Source: JBBROS01 sp965260935 (GTDB lineage Bacteria > Pseudomonadota > Alphaproteobacteria > Acetobacterales > Acetobacteraceae). From it: a DNA stretch of 64,000 nucleotides. Under the pieces are notes generated by a model that had not been told where the DNA came from, ran no database searches, and saw only the letters and a list, made by a program, of their open reading frames with translations. The translations under genes and the position numbers were made by a program. Below are positions 17,645-26,400 of the stretch, one piece after another. Positions within the stretch are counted from its first letter, which is position 1. Each line of letters opens with the position of its first letter. Location of the stretch: contig OZ253374.1 of the NCBI GenBank assembly GCA_965260935.1, positions 4,232,501-4,296,500 of the forward strand, written 5' to 3'.

Positions 17645-18060
17645 GTGATTGAACTCCGGGAAGGCTTGCGCCGAGGGTGGCGTGCTTCGAAGGCGGGTTC
17701 AAGTCAGGTTCAGGGACATACTATTGAGGTCTGGCCTATAAATCCCGAATACTTACCGTTTTCTGGCCCTGCGCTAACGTCGTGCGGTAAATCCCGACAA
17801 ATCTCCTTGTAGGTGGCGGCAAGCGGCCTTGGTCCGTGACTCTGGTTCGACGGATGGGATGGTTGCAGGCCCGAAACTGGGTTTCGCTTGAACGCGGGGG
17901 TCGGGTCTGGCAGAGTCCGCCAAGGATGCTTGGAAGAGACAAGGGGTTTGGCCTGAGCAGGATGACCGACGCTGCCGCGCTTGACTGACCGGAATTGACG
18001 GGTGATTGCTCCGCCCCCGGCGTCTGGGCTGGTCCAGGCACGGCTGACAGGCTGCCCGCG
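17645..18060. promoter_or_regulatory. Intergenic region between the metalloprotease gene and miaB
   Basis: This 416-bp divergent spacer holds no credible gene. A 10-base direct repeat, TAAATCCCGA, occurs at 17739-17748 and 17788-17797, 49 bases apart. TTACCG (17753) and CGGTAA (17785) form an inverted pair between them. These could be regulator sites for the protease gene. No sigma-54 signature was found. Confidence 0.35.
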
Positions 18061-19440
18061 ATGACGCACGATCTGACTGTTCCCGGGCCCGCGCGCAAGC
18101 GTCTGCACGTCATCACCTGGGGCTGCCAGATGAACGTCTATGACAGCGGGCGCATGGCGGACGTGCTGTCCCCCCTCGGGTACGAGCCGGCGGCAGGCGT
18201 CGAGGACGCCGACATGGTTATCCTGAATACCTGCCACATCCGCGAGAAAGCGGTGGAGAAGGTGTTCTCCGAACTCGGGCGGCTACGGGCGGTCAAGGAA
18301 GCGCGGGCGGCCAGGGGGGCGGGCACGGTATTGGCGGTCGCCGGGTGCGTGGCCCAGGCGGAGGGAGCGGAAATCCTGGCCCGGGCGCCATACATCGACA
18401 TCGTGCTGGGGCCGCAGACCTACCATCGGCTGCCGGAAATGGTCGCGCGAGCGGCGCGGGCCGGGAAATCGGTAATCGAGACGGAGTTCCCCGCGGAGCA
18501 GAAGTTCGACTTCCTGCCGGAAAGCGGGGCAGCCCCCGGCATGACGGCGTTCCTCACCATCCAGGAAGGCTGCGATAAATTCTGCTCCTTCTGCGTCGTC
18601 CCCTACACCCGCGGGGCGGAGACGAGCCGCCCGGCGGGCGCGGTGCTCGCGGAAGCGCGGCGGCTGGCGGCGGGCGGCGCGCGGGAGATCACGCTGCTTG
18701 GCCAGAACGTGAACGCCTGGCACGGCGCGGCGTCGGATGGAGGCACCTGGGGCCTGGGCCGGCTGGCCCGCGCCTTGGCGGACATCCCAGGGCTGCTGCG
18801 GATTCGTTACACCACGAGCCACCCGCGCGACATGGACGACGACTTGATCGCAGCGCACCGGGACGTGCCGGCGTTGATGCCTTTCCTGCACCTCCCGGTG
18901 CAATCCGGGTCTGACCGGGTGCTGGCGGCGATGAACCGGCGGCATACGGCGGATGAGTATGAGCGGCTGGTGCAGCGGCTGCGGGGTGCGCGACCGGATT
19001 TGGCGCTCAGTTCGGATTTTATCGTCGGCCATCCGGGCGAGACGGAGGCGGATTTCGAGGCCACTCTGGCCTTGGTGCGCCGGGTGCGCTTCGCCCAGGC
19101 GTTCAGCTTCAAGTACTCGCCGCGGCCAGGCACGCCCGCGGCCAACGCGCCGGCGCAGGTGCCGGAAGACGTGAAGGACGCGCGGCTGCAAGCGTTGCTG
19201 GCCGTGTTGCGGGCGCAGCAGGCGGAGTTCAACCAGTCGGCCGAGGGCCTGGCGATGCCGGTGCTGTTCACCGGGCCGGGGCGGCGGCCTGGCCAGTTGT
19301 CCGGGCGGACGCCTTATCTGCAACCGGTGCACGTGAGCGGTCCCGTTTCGTTGATCGGGACGGAACAGATGGTGCGAATCACCGCCGGCACCCCCACTTC
19401 CCTGGCAGGAACCCTCGACATGGAGCAAAGCGCCGCTTGA
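18061..19440 (+). CDS. miaB: tRNA-2-methylthio-N6-dimethylallyladenosine synthase MiaB
   Basis: A 459-residue radical-SAM methylthiotransferase acting on A37 of tRNAs that read UNN codons. The N-terminal MTTase domain has the auxiliary-cluster cysteines in WGCQMN, NTCHIR and AGCVAQ. The radical SAM cluster is CDKFCSFC near residue 175, and a TRAM domain ends the protein. ATG 18061 was chosen over an upstream in-frame start because the added residues are non-conserved. It heads the phoH-ybeY-corC run; its TGA overlaps the TTG start of phoH. Confidence 0.95.
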   Translation: MTHDLTVPGPARKRLHVITWGCQMNVYDSGRMADVLSPLGYEPAAGVEDADMVILNTCHIREKAVEKVFSELGRLRAVKEARAARGAGTVLAVAGCVAQAEGAEILARAPYIDIVLGPQTYHRLPEMVARAARAGKSVIETEFPAEQKFDFLPESGAAPGMTAFLTIQEGCDKFCSFCVVPYTRGAETSRPAGAVLAEARRLAAGGAREITLLGQNVNAWHGAASDGGTWGLGRLARALADIPGLLRIRYTTSHPRDMDDDLIAAHRDVPALMPFLHLPVQSGSDRVLAAMNRRHTADEYERLVQRLRGARPDLALSSDFIVGHPGETEADFEATLALVRRVRFAQAFSFKYSPRPGTPAANAPAQVPEDVKDARLQALLAVLRAQQAEFNQSAEGLAMPVLFTGPGRRPGQLSGRTPYLQPVHVSGPVSLIGTEQMVRITAGTPTSLAGTLDMEQSAA

Positions 19441-20474
19441 ACATTATCTCCGCCTCAACGCCGGCAGCAACAGGATCGGCGACGGGTGGCAAGGCAAGGA
19501 CCTTGCAATTCAACGACAATCATCTTCTGGCCTTGCTGCTGGGCGACCATGACCGGAACCTGGTCCGGTTGGAGCAAGGCTTGGGGGTCCGGCTGTCGGC
19601 GCGGGGGAACCGGGTGGCGATCGGCGGCGAGCCGGAGCGGGTCGAAGTGGCGGCGGCGGCGTTGAACGGGCTGTATCGAAGGCTGGAGCAGGGCAAGGGC
19701 GTGTCTCGGGCAGACGTGGATACCGCGGTGCGGATGGCGGAAGCCCGGGTGGACGGGGATGGGGACCCGCGCTTGCCGCTGAGCGACCTTCCGGCGATCC
19801 AGACCCGGCGCGGCACGGTGGGGCCGCGTTCGCCCGGTCAGGCGGCTTACATGGAAATGCTGGCCCGGCACGAAATGGTGTTCGGCATCGGCCCGGCAGG
19901 GACCGGCAAAACCTACCTGGCCGTCGCGCAAGCAGTGGCAATGCTGCAAGCCGGGCGGGTCGACCGGATCGTGCTGTCGCGCCCGGCGGTGGAAGCCGGC
20001 GAACGGCTCGGCTTCCTGCCTGGTGACTTGAAGGAAAAGGTCGATCCCTACCTCCGTCCGCTCTACGACGCCCTGCACGACATGATGCCCGGCGACCAGG
20101 TGATCCGCCGCATGGGCACCGGGGAGATCGAGGTGGCCCCGCTCGCGTTCATGCGCGGCCGCACCCTCGCGCACTCGTTCGTCATCCTGGACGAGGCGCA
20201 GAACACGACGCCGGTGCAGATGAAGATGTTCCTCACCCGCATGGGCGAGGGGACGCGGATGGTGGTGACGGGGGACATGAGCCAAATCGACTTGCCCGCA
20301 GGGCAGAAAAGCGGCTTGCGGGACGCGTTGGAAACGCTCGAAGGCTTGCCGGGGATCGGGATCAACCGGTTCGGAACGCGCGACGTGGTGCGGCACCCGC
20401 TGGTGGCGGCCATCGTCAACGCCTACGACCAGCGGGCGCAAGCCCAGAAGGACGCGGGCGGCGCGTCGGCCTGA
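19437..20474 (+). CDS. phoH: PhoH family ATPase (ribosome/RNA-associated)
   Basis: A 345-residue PhoH-like ATPase. An N-terminal KH-like region precedes the ATPase domain, which has Walker A GPAGTGKT near residue 155, RPAVEAGERLGFLPGD, and the Walker B-like FVILDEAQNTT. TGDMSQIDLP is the sensor region. PhoH is linked to RNA metabolism and commonly sits next to ybeY, as here. The start is probably the TTG that overlaps the miaB stop; a later start cannot be excluded. It ends directly at ybeY. Confidence 0.93.
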   Translation: MNIISASTPAATGSATGGKARTLQFNDNHLLALLLGDHDRNLVRLEQGLGVRLSARGNRVAIGGEPERVEVAAAALNGLYRRLEQGKGVSRADVDTAVRMAEARVDGDGDPRLPLSDLPAIQTRRGTVGPRSPGQAAYMEMLARHEMVFGIGPAGTGKTYLAVAQAVAMLQAGRVDRIVLSRPAVEAGERLGFLPGDLKEKVDPYLRPLYDALHDMMPGDQVIRRMGTGEIEVAPLAFMRGRTLAHSFVILDEAQNTTPVQMKMFLTRMGEGTRMVVTGDMSQIDLPAGQKSGLRDALETLEGLPGIGINRFGTRDVVRHPLVAAIVNAYDQRAQAQKDAGGASA

Positions 20475-20918
20475 ATGGACCCGGATAGTAGACGCGGCCC
20501 CGCTTCGGCGGGGGTTCCCGAGGTTATCGTCGACGACCCGGCCTGGCGGCGCATGGTGCCTCAAGCCGAGGCGCTGGTGCGCCGGGCGGCTTGCACGGCG
20601 GGGGGCGCGGGCGCCGTGCTGCTGGCCTCGGACGCGACGGTGCGGCGGTTGAACCGCCAATACCGGGGGCGGGACAAGGCAACCAACGTCTTGACGTTCG
20701 AGAGCGGCGACATCGCCCTGGCCTCCGGCGTGGTCCGGCGCGAAGCGGCAGCGGCCCGGCGGACAGTCCGGCAACACCTGGCGCACCTGGTGGTGCATGG
20801 GGCGCTGCACCTGCGCGGGCTGGACCATGGCCGGGCGGGCGAGGCGCGGCGGATGGAAATGGCGGAGGCCCGGCTGCTGCGCCGGTTGCGCGTGCCGAAT
20901 CCGTGGCGCTCCCGATGA
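20475..20918 (+). CDS. ybeY: Endoribonuclease YbeY (rRNA maturation factor)
   Basis: A 147-residue metalloprotein involved in 16S rRNA 3'-end maturation and ribosome quality control. It has the zinc site HGALHLRGLDH near residue 110 and the conserved NRQYRGRDKATNVLTF block. The segment between that block and the histidines is short. It starts at the base after the phoH stop and its own TGA overlaps the corC ATG, so the run is tightly coupled. Confidence 0.93.
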   Translation: MDPDSRRGPASAGVPEVIVDDPAWRRMVPQAEALVRRAACTAGGAGAVLLASDATVRRLNRQYRGRDKATNVLTFESGDIALASGVVRREAAAARRTVRQHLAHLVVHGALHLRGLDHGRAGEARRMEMAEARLLRRLRVPNPWRSR

Positions 20919-21781
20919 GCGGGTCGGGAGGCAAACGATTCCTCGACCGGGTGCGGAACCGGCTGCTGGGGCGGCAGGAGCACGGGGTCCGCGAAAGCAT
21001 CGCCGAGCTGGTGTCGCAGTCGGCGGCGCCGCAGGACGGCTCGATCCCGGAGCTCGACCGGCAGGAGCGGGCGCTGATCGCCAACGTGCTGCGCCTGCGG
21101 GAAACAACGGCGGATGACGTGATGGTGCCGCGGGCGGACATCGTCGCCATGCCGGTGGAGGTGACGCTGGAACAGGCGCTGAGCCAAATCCGGCGGGAAG
21201 GCCATTCGCGGATGCCGGTGTTCCGGGACGAGCTCGACGACATCGTGGGCATGGTCCACATCAAGGACGTGTTCTCCTACGTCGGGCGTCCGGACGCGTT
21301 CAAGCTGGAGGCGTTGCTGCGCCGCCCGCTGATGGTGGCGCCGCAGGTGCCGGTGCTCGATCTGCTGCTGCAAATGCGCCAGGCGCGGATGCACCTGGCG
21401 CTGGTGGTCGACGAGTACGGCGGGATCGACGGGCTGCTGACGATCGAGGATTTGGTCGAGGAGATCGTGGGCGACATCGCCGACGAGCACGACGAGGTGC
21501 AGGGCCCGCTGATCACCGAGCGGGCGGATGGGGCCATGGACGTGGACGCGCGCCTATCGATCGAGGCGTTCGAGAAGAAGCTCGGCCCGGTGCTGACCGA
21601 GGACGAGCGGGAGGCGGACATCGATACGGTAGGCGGCCTGGTGTTCACCCTGGCCGGGCGAGTGCCGTCGCGCGGCGAGGTAGTGAGCCATTCGTCAGGG
21701 CTGGAGTTCCGCATCCTGGAGGCGGACCCGCGGCGCATCCGGCGGCTGCGGATGCGGCGTCCGGAGGCGGTGGCGGCTTAG
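20915..21781 (+). CDS. CBS-domain hemolysin/CorC family protein
   Basis: A 288-residue cytoplasmic protein of the CorC/TlyC type. Two CBS motifs (VMVPRADIVAMPV and FSYVGRPDAF... LALVVDEYGGIDGLLTIEDL) are followed by a CorC_HlyC domain (DIDTVGGLVFTLAGRVPSRGE). The family is linked to divalent-cation efflux and acts at the membrane with partners. The usual downstream partner lnt (apolipoprotein N-acyltransferase) is absent; instead two strong hairpins follow. Start: ATGA overlap with ybeY. Confidence 0.9.
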   Translation: MSGSGGKRFLDRVRNRLLGRQEHGVRESIAELVSQSAAPQDGSIPELDRQERALIANVLRLRETTADDVMVPRADIVAMPVEVTLEQALSQIRREGHSRMPVFRDELDDIVGMVHIKDVFSYVGRPDAFKLEALLRRPLMVAPQVPVLDLLLQMRQARMHLALVVDEYGGIDGLLTIEDLVEEIVGDIADEHDEVQGPLITERADGAMDVDARLSIEAFEKKLGPVLTEDEREADIDTVGGLVFTLAGRVPSRGEVVSHSSGLEFRILEADPRRIRRLRMRRPEAVAA

Positions 21782-21790
21782 ACTGCAATC

Positions 21791-21881
21791 GCACTGACTG
21801 GGAAAGCCAGGGCGTCAATTGCCAGTCCAGATCAGTGCTAGACCTTTATCGCCCTGATTGTGTCAGGGCGATAAAGGTCTA
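21791..21881. repeat. Back-to-back hairpins after corC, including a perfect 19-bp stem
   Basis: Hairpin 1 pairs GCACTGA-CTGG (21791-21801) with CCAG-A-TCAGTGC (21827-21838), leaving one bulged A. Hairpin 2 pairs 21839-21857 with 21863-21881: 19 of 19 bases around a five-base loop TTGTG, with stem core ACCTTTATCGCCCTGA. The two abut with no spacer. No T-run follows on either strand. It could act as a terminator, an mRNA-stabilising block, or a repeat family of mobile origin. Confidence 0.75.
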
Positions 21882-21950
21882 TGGCAACGTCGGCAACTCT
21901 GCTGCCTGGCATGTCTCGCATAGGGCGGAATTGTCGATTAGTGTAACCCT

Positions 21951-23105
21951 GTGACGATGAACAGCATTCCTTTGCCGGTGCTGGCCCGCTGGCCGGCCGC
22001 GCCGCCGGTCGCGCCCGCGCCGGAGCTTTGCGTCGTCGTGCCGGTGCTGAACGAGCGCGACAATGTCGGCCCGGTCGTGGACAAGCTGCGGGTAGCTTTG
22101 GCGGGCGTCGCGTGGGAGGTGGTGTTCGTCGACGACGACTCGACGGATGGAACCCGCGACGCCGTGGCGGCGATCGGGCTTGCGGACACCCGGGTCCGTC
22201 TGCTGCACCGCATCGGGCGGAACGGGCTGGCCTCCGCCTTCATCGAAGGGGCGCAGAGCAGCCTGGCGCCCTACGTGGCGGCAATGGACGGCGACTTGCA
22301 GCACGACGAGACATTATTGCCGCGGATGCTGGCGCTGCTGCGGTCCGAGCCGCTCGACCTGGTGGTGGGGAGCCGTTACGTGCCGGGCGGGGACCTCGGC
22401 GCGTGGAGCAGCCAGCGGGCCAGCCTGTCGGGGCTGGCGACCAAGCTCAGCCGGGTGGTGCTGCGGGCGGACGTGGCGGACCCGATGAGCGGGTTCTTCA
22501 TGCTGCCCCGCCCGGTGTTCGACCGCGCGTCCAGGCGGCTGTCGGCGATCGGTTTCAAGATCCTGCTGGACCTGATGGCCTCATTGCCGGAGCCGCCCCG
22601 GGTGCGGGAGCTGCCGTACCGGTTCCGCACCCGAATTGCCGGGGAAAGCAAGCTGGACGCCGGGGTGCTGCTCGACTTCCTGCTGTTGCTGACGGACAAG
22701 CTGGTCGGGGTATGGATCCCGGTCCGGTTCCTGATGTTCGCGCTGGTGGGGTCGGTCGGGCTGGTGTCGCACGTGGCGATGCTATGGGTCGCGCTCGGCG
22801 TGCTGGGCATGGGGTTCGACGCCGCGCAGACGCTGGCGACGGCGGGAGCGGTCGTCGGCAACTTTGCCATCAACAACGCCTTCACCTTCCGCGACCGGCG
22901 CTTGCGCGGGGCGCGCTACTGGCAGGGCCTACTGGTGTTCGCCGCGGTGTGCAGCATCGGCGCGGTCGCCAACCTCAACATCGCCTCGCTGCTGCTGAGC
23001 GTCGAGCACCGGGTCTGGTGGGTGGCCGGGCTTGCCGGGGCGGCGATGAGCCTGGTCTGGAACTACGCGGTCGGGTCCACGCTGACCTGGCAACGCAGGC
23101 GCTGA
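21951..23105 (+). CDS. GT2 polyprenyl-phosphate glycosyltransferase fused to a GtrA domain
   Basis: A 384-residue protein. Residues ~25-250 are a family 2 glycosyltransferase related to dolichyl-phosphate mannose synthase: VVPVLNERDN, VDDDSTDGT, the metal-binding AMDGDLQHDE and SRYVPGG. Residues ~255-380 form a four-helix GtrA-type membrane domain (IPVRFLMFALVGSVGLVSH). Such proteins transfer a sugar to a lipid carrier and may flip it. The start is GTG 21951 or ATG 21957. It is close to the next gene (18-base gap) and may be cotranscribed. Confidence 0.88.
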   Translation: MTMNSIPLPVLARWPAAPPVAPAPELCVVVPVLNERDNVGPVVDKLRVALAGVAWEVVFVDDDSTDGTRDAVAAIGLADTRVRLLHRIGRNGLASAFIEGAQSSLAPYVAAMDGDLQHDETLLPRMLALLRSEPLDLVVGSRYVPGGDLGAWSSQRASLSGLATKLSRVVLRADVADPMSGFFMLPRPVFDRASRRLSAIGFKILLDLMASLPEPPRVRELPYRFRTRIAGESKLDAGVLLDFLLLLTDKLVGVWIPVRFLMFALVGSVGLVSHVAMLWVALGVLGMGFDAAQTLATAGAVVGNFAINNAFTFRDRRLRGARYWQGLLVFAAVCSIGAVANLNIASLLLSVEHRVWWVAGLAGAAMSLVWNYAVGSTLTWQRRR

Positions 23106-23123
23106 AGGGATGGCGCTTGCGTC

Positions 23124-24422
23124 ATGACGATTGACCGCCGAAGGTTCGCCATGCCGCTGTTCGCCTCCCGCCGCCTCGCGCCGCTGCTGGTGACGCAGAC
23201 GCTCGGGGCCTTGAACGACAACCTGTTCAAGAACGCGCTGGTCGTGCTGGTGCTGTTCAAGTCGGCCGAGTCGTCCGGCCCGGCCCTGGTGGCGCTCGCG
23301 GGCGGGGTGTTCATCCTGCCCTACATGCTGCTGTCGGCCACCGCCGGGCAGGTGGCGGACCGGTTCGACATGGCGCGCACGATCCGCATGGTGAAGTGGG
23401 CCGAGGTGGCGCTGATGCTCGTGGCCGCCGCCGGGTTCATGGCTTCGAGCACGGGGCTACTGTTCGCCGTCCTGTTCGGGCTGGGGGTGCATTCGACCTT
23501 CTTCGGGCCGCTGAAATACGCGATCCTGCCGGTGCACCTGGATGGGCGGGAGCTGGTGGCCGGCAACGGTCTGGTCGAGGCGGGAACGTTCCTCGGCATC
23601 CTGGCAGGCACGATCGCGGGCAGCGCGCTGATGGTCCGCCCGGATGGGCCGATGCTCGTGTCGGCGGCCTGCCTGCTGGCGGCGGGATGCGGGGTCGCGA
23701 GCGCCGGGTTCGTGCAGCCGGCGCCCTCGCGGCTGCCAGCGTTGCGGATCGGCTGGAACCCGGCGCGGGAAACGGCGCGGCTGCTGCGCCTGGCGCGGGG
23801 CAACCGGGCGGTCTGGCTCAGCATCATCGGGCTGAGCTGGTTCTGGACCCTGGGGGCGACGCTGCTGGCCGAGCTGCCGACGATCGTGCGCGATGGCCTG
23901 CGGGCCAGCCCATCGGTGTTCACCCTGCTGCTGGCGTTCTTCTCGGTCGGCGTGGGCGTCGGGTCGGTGCTGTGCTCGCGCTTGTTGCGGGGAGAGGTTT
24001 CGGCGCGGCTGGTGCCGTTCGCGGCTGCGGGGCTTTCGTTCTTCCTGTGGGATTTCGGCCGCGCGGTAGGGCCGGCGGAGGGCTTGGCGACGCCGGGCGC
24101 GGTGCTGGGCAGCCTCGCGGGCTGGCGGATGCTGGCAGACCTGCTGCTGCTGGCAGTCTGCGGCGGCCTCTACTCGGTGCCGCTGTACGCCATTATCCAG
24201 GAGGAGTCCGCTCCGGGGTTCCGGGCGCGGATGGTGGCGGCGAACAACGTCGCGAACGCGGCGGCGATGGCAGGGGGCGCGGTGCTGATCGCCCTTCTGG
24301 CGGCGTATGGGGCCGCCCCGGTGGCGGTGCTTTGGGCGGCGGCGGCGGCGAACTTGGCGGTGGCGGTCTGGGTGATGCGGCTGCTGCCGGGGGGCATGGC
24401 GGCGATTTGGGGGCGGCAATGA
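23124..24422 (+). CDS. MFS transporter, LplT-like (lysophospholipid transporter)
   Basis: A 432-residue protein with about 12 transmembrane helices. The opening PLLVTQTLGALNDNLFKNAL is the signature of LplT, which moves lysophospholipids for re-acylation. In many proteobacteria the same domain is fused to PlsC and acyl-ACP synthetase domains; here it stands alone. An internal ATG at 23151 is an alternative start. The gene marks the left border of an AT-rich island, with composition changing within a few bases of its stop. Confidence 0.82.
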   Translation: MTIDRRRFAMPLFASRRLAPLLVTQTLGALNDNLFKNALVVLVLFKSAESSGPALVALAGGVFILPYMLLSATAGQVADRFDMARTIRMVKWAEVALMLVAAAGFMASSTGLLFAVLFGLGVHSTFFGPLKYAILPVHLDGRELVAGNGLVEAGTFLGILAGTIAGSALMVRPDGPMLVSAACLLAAGCGVASAGFVQPAPSRLPALRIGWNPARETARLLRLARGNRAVWLSIIGLSWFWTLGATLLAELPTIVRDGLRASPSVFTLLLAFFSVGVGVGSVLCSRLLRGEVSARLVPFAAAGLSFFLWDFGRAVGPAEGLATPGAVLGSLAGWRMLADLLLLAVCGGLYSVPLYAIIQEESAPGFRARMVAANNVANAAAMAGGAVLIALLAAYGAAPVAVLWAAAAANLAVAVWVMRLLPGGMAAIWGRQ

Positions 24423-24437
24423 TTAGTAGTCATGCTG

Positions 24438-24472
24438 AATAAGGTCTTCGACTTGAACAACAAAGCCTTATT
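24438..24472 (+). terminator. Possible terminator after the LplT-like gene
   Basis: AATAAGG (24438-24444) and CCTTATT (24466-24472) form a seven-base inverted repeat with a 21-base loop. It is weak, and the surrounding sequence is AT-rich so some pairing is expected by chance. Confidence 0.25.
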
Positions 24473-24483
24473 GTGAGCTTAAA

Positions 24484-25227
24484 ATGTGGATATTCTCACT
24501 TATTGCAACTGTAATTAGCTTAGCAGCTTATTTTGAATTTTTTAAGAGAAGTGTAAATCGATTACAACGAATCAGCTTATCTGTGCGGAATATTAGTTAC
24601 AATATTGTTCTTACACCACAAAACTTACCTCCATACATTGTAATCGTTTCCGTTATGATTAGAGTGCTAATTTTAAATGATGGGAATCGCGCCTCATTCA
24701 TTGATAAGCTCGAAACGCGTCTCGACCCTGTCAGCGATTCCGACTACCGAAGCTACTTTGAAAGTCAGGCTTTCGCACTGGCAACTCCATACCAATTCAG
24801 CTTAAAAGAGGTTTCATCGATAGTGGATTGGGAGCGACATTATGTTGATAATGTAGATACGACACCTTCATTTCCAATTATACTAAAGGCGGATGATTTC
24901 GCTTTTGTAGATATTAGCGGAAACTTGTGTTTTGAAAATAGAACTGGTCGTGGAACCTTAAGCTTACCAGGAAAATTGTCACTTCACGTAGTCTATGTTG
25001 ACATCAATGGGCGGCGCGCTTCGAAGTCATTGTTTGGCGGCATGATATGTTTGTATGATAACGCACGCTTACACAAATCACTTCCACACGACGATTTTCA
25101 GATAATTATGGAAGATACAACTGTAACGAGATTTAAGAACTACTTTAAAAGAGTTCGGATTTTCGCTATACCACAGTTTATCAGAAAGTTACATGGCTTG
25201 TTTTTAAAAAACATTCAAAGACATTAA
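24484..25227 (+). CDS. AT-rich orphan gene, unknown membrane-anchored protein
   Basis: A 247-residue protein I do not recognise. Residues ~3-20 (IFSLIATVISLAAYFEFF) are a probable membrane anchor, and a second hydrophobic patch (PPYIVIVSVMIRVLIL) lies near residue 50. The rest is mixed alpha/beta with several short beta-like stretches and a basic C-terminus. Codon use is strongly AT-biased (many TTA, AAA, ATA codons), unlike every neighbour, which indicates horizontal transfer. There is no clear Shine-Dalgarno before the ATG. It sits between the LplT-like gene and an IS630 element. Confidence 0.6.
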   Translation: MWIFSLIATVISLAAYFEFFKRSVNRLQRISLSVRNISYNIVLTPQNLPPYIVIVSVMIRVLILNDGNRASFIDKLETRLDPVSDSDYRSYFESQAFALATPYQFSLKEVSSIVDWERHYVDNVDTTPSFPIILKADDFAFVDISGNLCFENRTGRGTLSLPGKLSLHVVYVDINGRRASKSLFGGMICLYDNARLHKSLPHDDFQIIMEDTTVTRFKNYFKRVRIFAIPQFIRKLHGLFLKNIQRH

Positions 25228-25336
25228 GTATCTTCCAGCACTATTATACCAGTGGCCCAAAATGTTGACTCCTGTGGAGTTCCCAACCGCCGTCTGACGT
25301 GATTCGCTTTTGTGTGCATCGATTTGCGAGGCGGAC

Positions 25337-25933
25337 ATGGCTGCGGTCGCTATCACACGGACAGATCTGAACGCGGCCGATTTGCGTGTGGCCGCGCGGC
25401 GCTCGGCGGATACCAAACAGGTGCTTCGTGCCTTGGCTATTGCGCTGATACTGGACGGGGCGAGCCGCGAGGACGCTGCGCGAGCCTGCGGCATGGACCG
25501 GCAGACCTTGCGCGACTGGGTGCATCGCTACAACGAGGCGGGGCTGGAGGGGCTTGCCGATCGGGCACGCAGTGGCCGCCCGGCTAGCCTGAGCTGGGTT
25601 GAGCAGGGCCGCGTTGCGCGCTGGATAGAGGAGGGCGCCACCCTGGCTGAAGACGGCGTGGTGCGGTTCCGGCGTGTCGATCTCAAGCAGCGTATCGCAC
25701 GCGCGTTCGGCGTCGAGCTGCACGAGCGCAGTGTTGGCAAGCTGCTGCACAAGCTTGGCTACCGCAAGCTCTCGGTGCGTCCGGTGCATCCGCAAACCGA
25801 CCTCGCGGCGCAGGAGGCTTTTAAAAAAACTTTGCCGACCGGGCGCGCGATGCGATCGGCACGCAGCACACAGGCAAACCGGTCGAAGTCTGGTTCCAAG
25901 ATGAAGCCAGGGTCGGCCAGCAAGGCACGCTGA
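25337..25933 (+). CDS. IS630 transposase, frame A (DNA-binding half)
   Basis: 198 residues starting at the ATG with GAGG eight bases upstream. It carries the helix-turn-helix region (ASREDAARACGMDRQTLRDW) and a winged-helix-like second domain ending LHKLGYRKLS. Read straight, the frame runs into unrelated codons after the A7 run at 25823 and stops at 25933. A -1 shift at the run gives a full-length transposase of about 354 residues. Confidence 0.85.
   Translation: MAAVAITRTDLNAADLRVAARRSADTKQVLRALAIALILDGASREDAARACGMDRQTLRDWVHRYNEAGLEGLADRARSGRPASLSWVEQGRVARWIEEGATLAEDGVVRFRRVDLKQRIARAFGVELHERSVGKLLHKLGYRKLSVRPVHPQTDLAAQEAFKKTLPTGRAMRSARSTQANRSKSGSKMKPGSASKAR
25823..25829 (+). promoter_or_regulatory. 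A7 slippery run joining the two transposase frames
   Basis: Frame-0 codons are TTT AAA AAA ACT. Slipping back by one on the seven A's gives AAA AAC TTT, which opens the second frame. Some IS630 members are known to use such shifts. A plain inactivating mutation gives the same picture and cannot be excluded. Confidence 0.55.
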
Positions 25934-26400
25934 CCCGCATCTGGGCACGGCGCGGCACCCGCCCGCGCGCTCTGCGCGATCATCGGTTCAACTGGGTCTA
26001 CCTGTTCGGCGCCATCTGTCCAGCCCGCGGCGCCGGCAGTGCGCTGGTGCTGCCCATCGTCAACGTTGACGCCATGAACAAGCATTTGGCCGAGATCAGC
26101 ACATGCGTCACGCTGGGCGCCATCGCCCTGCTCGTCATCGACGGCGCAGGCTGGCACCGCTCGCCCAAGCTGGACGTGCCCGACAACATCGTGTTGCTGA
26201 CCCTGCCGCCCTATGCTCCAGAACTCAATCCCGTCGAGAACATCTGGGCATACCTGCGTGCCAATAAATTCGGTCACCAGGTCTGGGATACGTACGAAGC
26301 CATTCTCGATGCGACCTGTGCAGCCTGGAACGCGCTAACGAGCGCACCAGACGTCATCCAGTCCACCGGGCATCGCCAATGGGCACAGGTCATAATTTAG
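25825..26400 (+). CDS. IS630 transposase, frame B (DDE catalytic half)
   Basis: This -1 frame continues the transposase through the catalytic core. The three acidic residues are visible: Asp in VWFQDEARVG, Asp in LLVIDGAGWH and Glu in LNPVENIWAYL. All appear intact, and there is no internal stop before TAG at 26398. Initiation within this frame alone (for example ATG 26074) would lose the first catalytic Asp, so expression as a fusion is required for activity. Confidence 0.8.
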   Translation, partial: KNFADRARDAIGTQHTGKPVEVWFQDEARVGQQGTLTRIWARRGTRPRALRDHRFNWVYLFGAICPARGAGSALVLPIVNVDAMNKHLAEISTCVTLGAIALLVIDGAGWHRSPKLDVPDNIVLLTLPPYAPELNPVENIWAYLRANKFGHQVWDTYEAILDATCAAWNALTSAPDVIQSTGHRQWAQVII

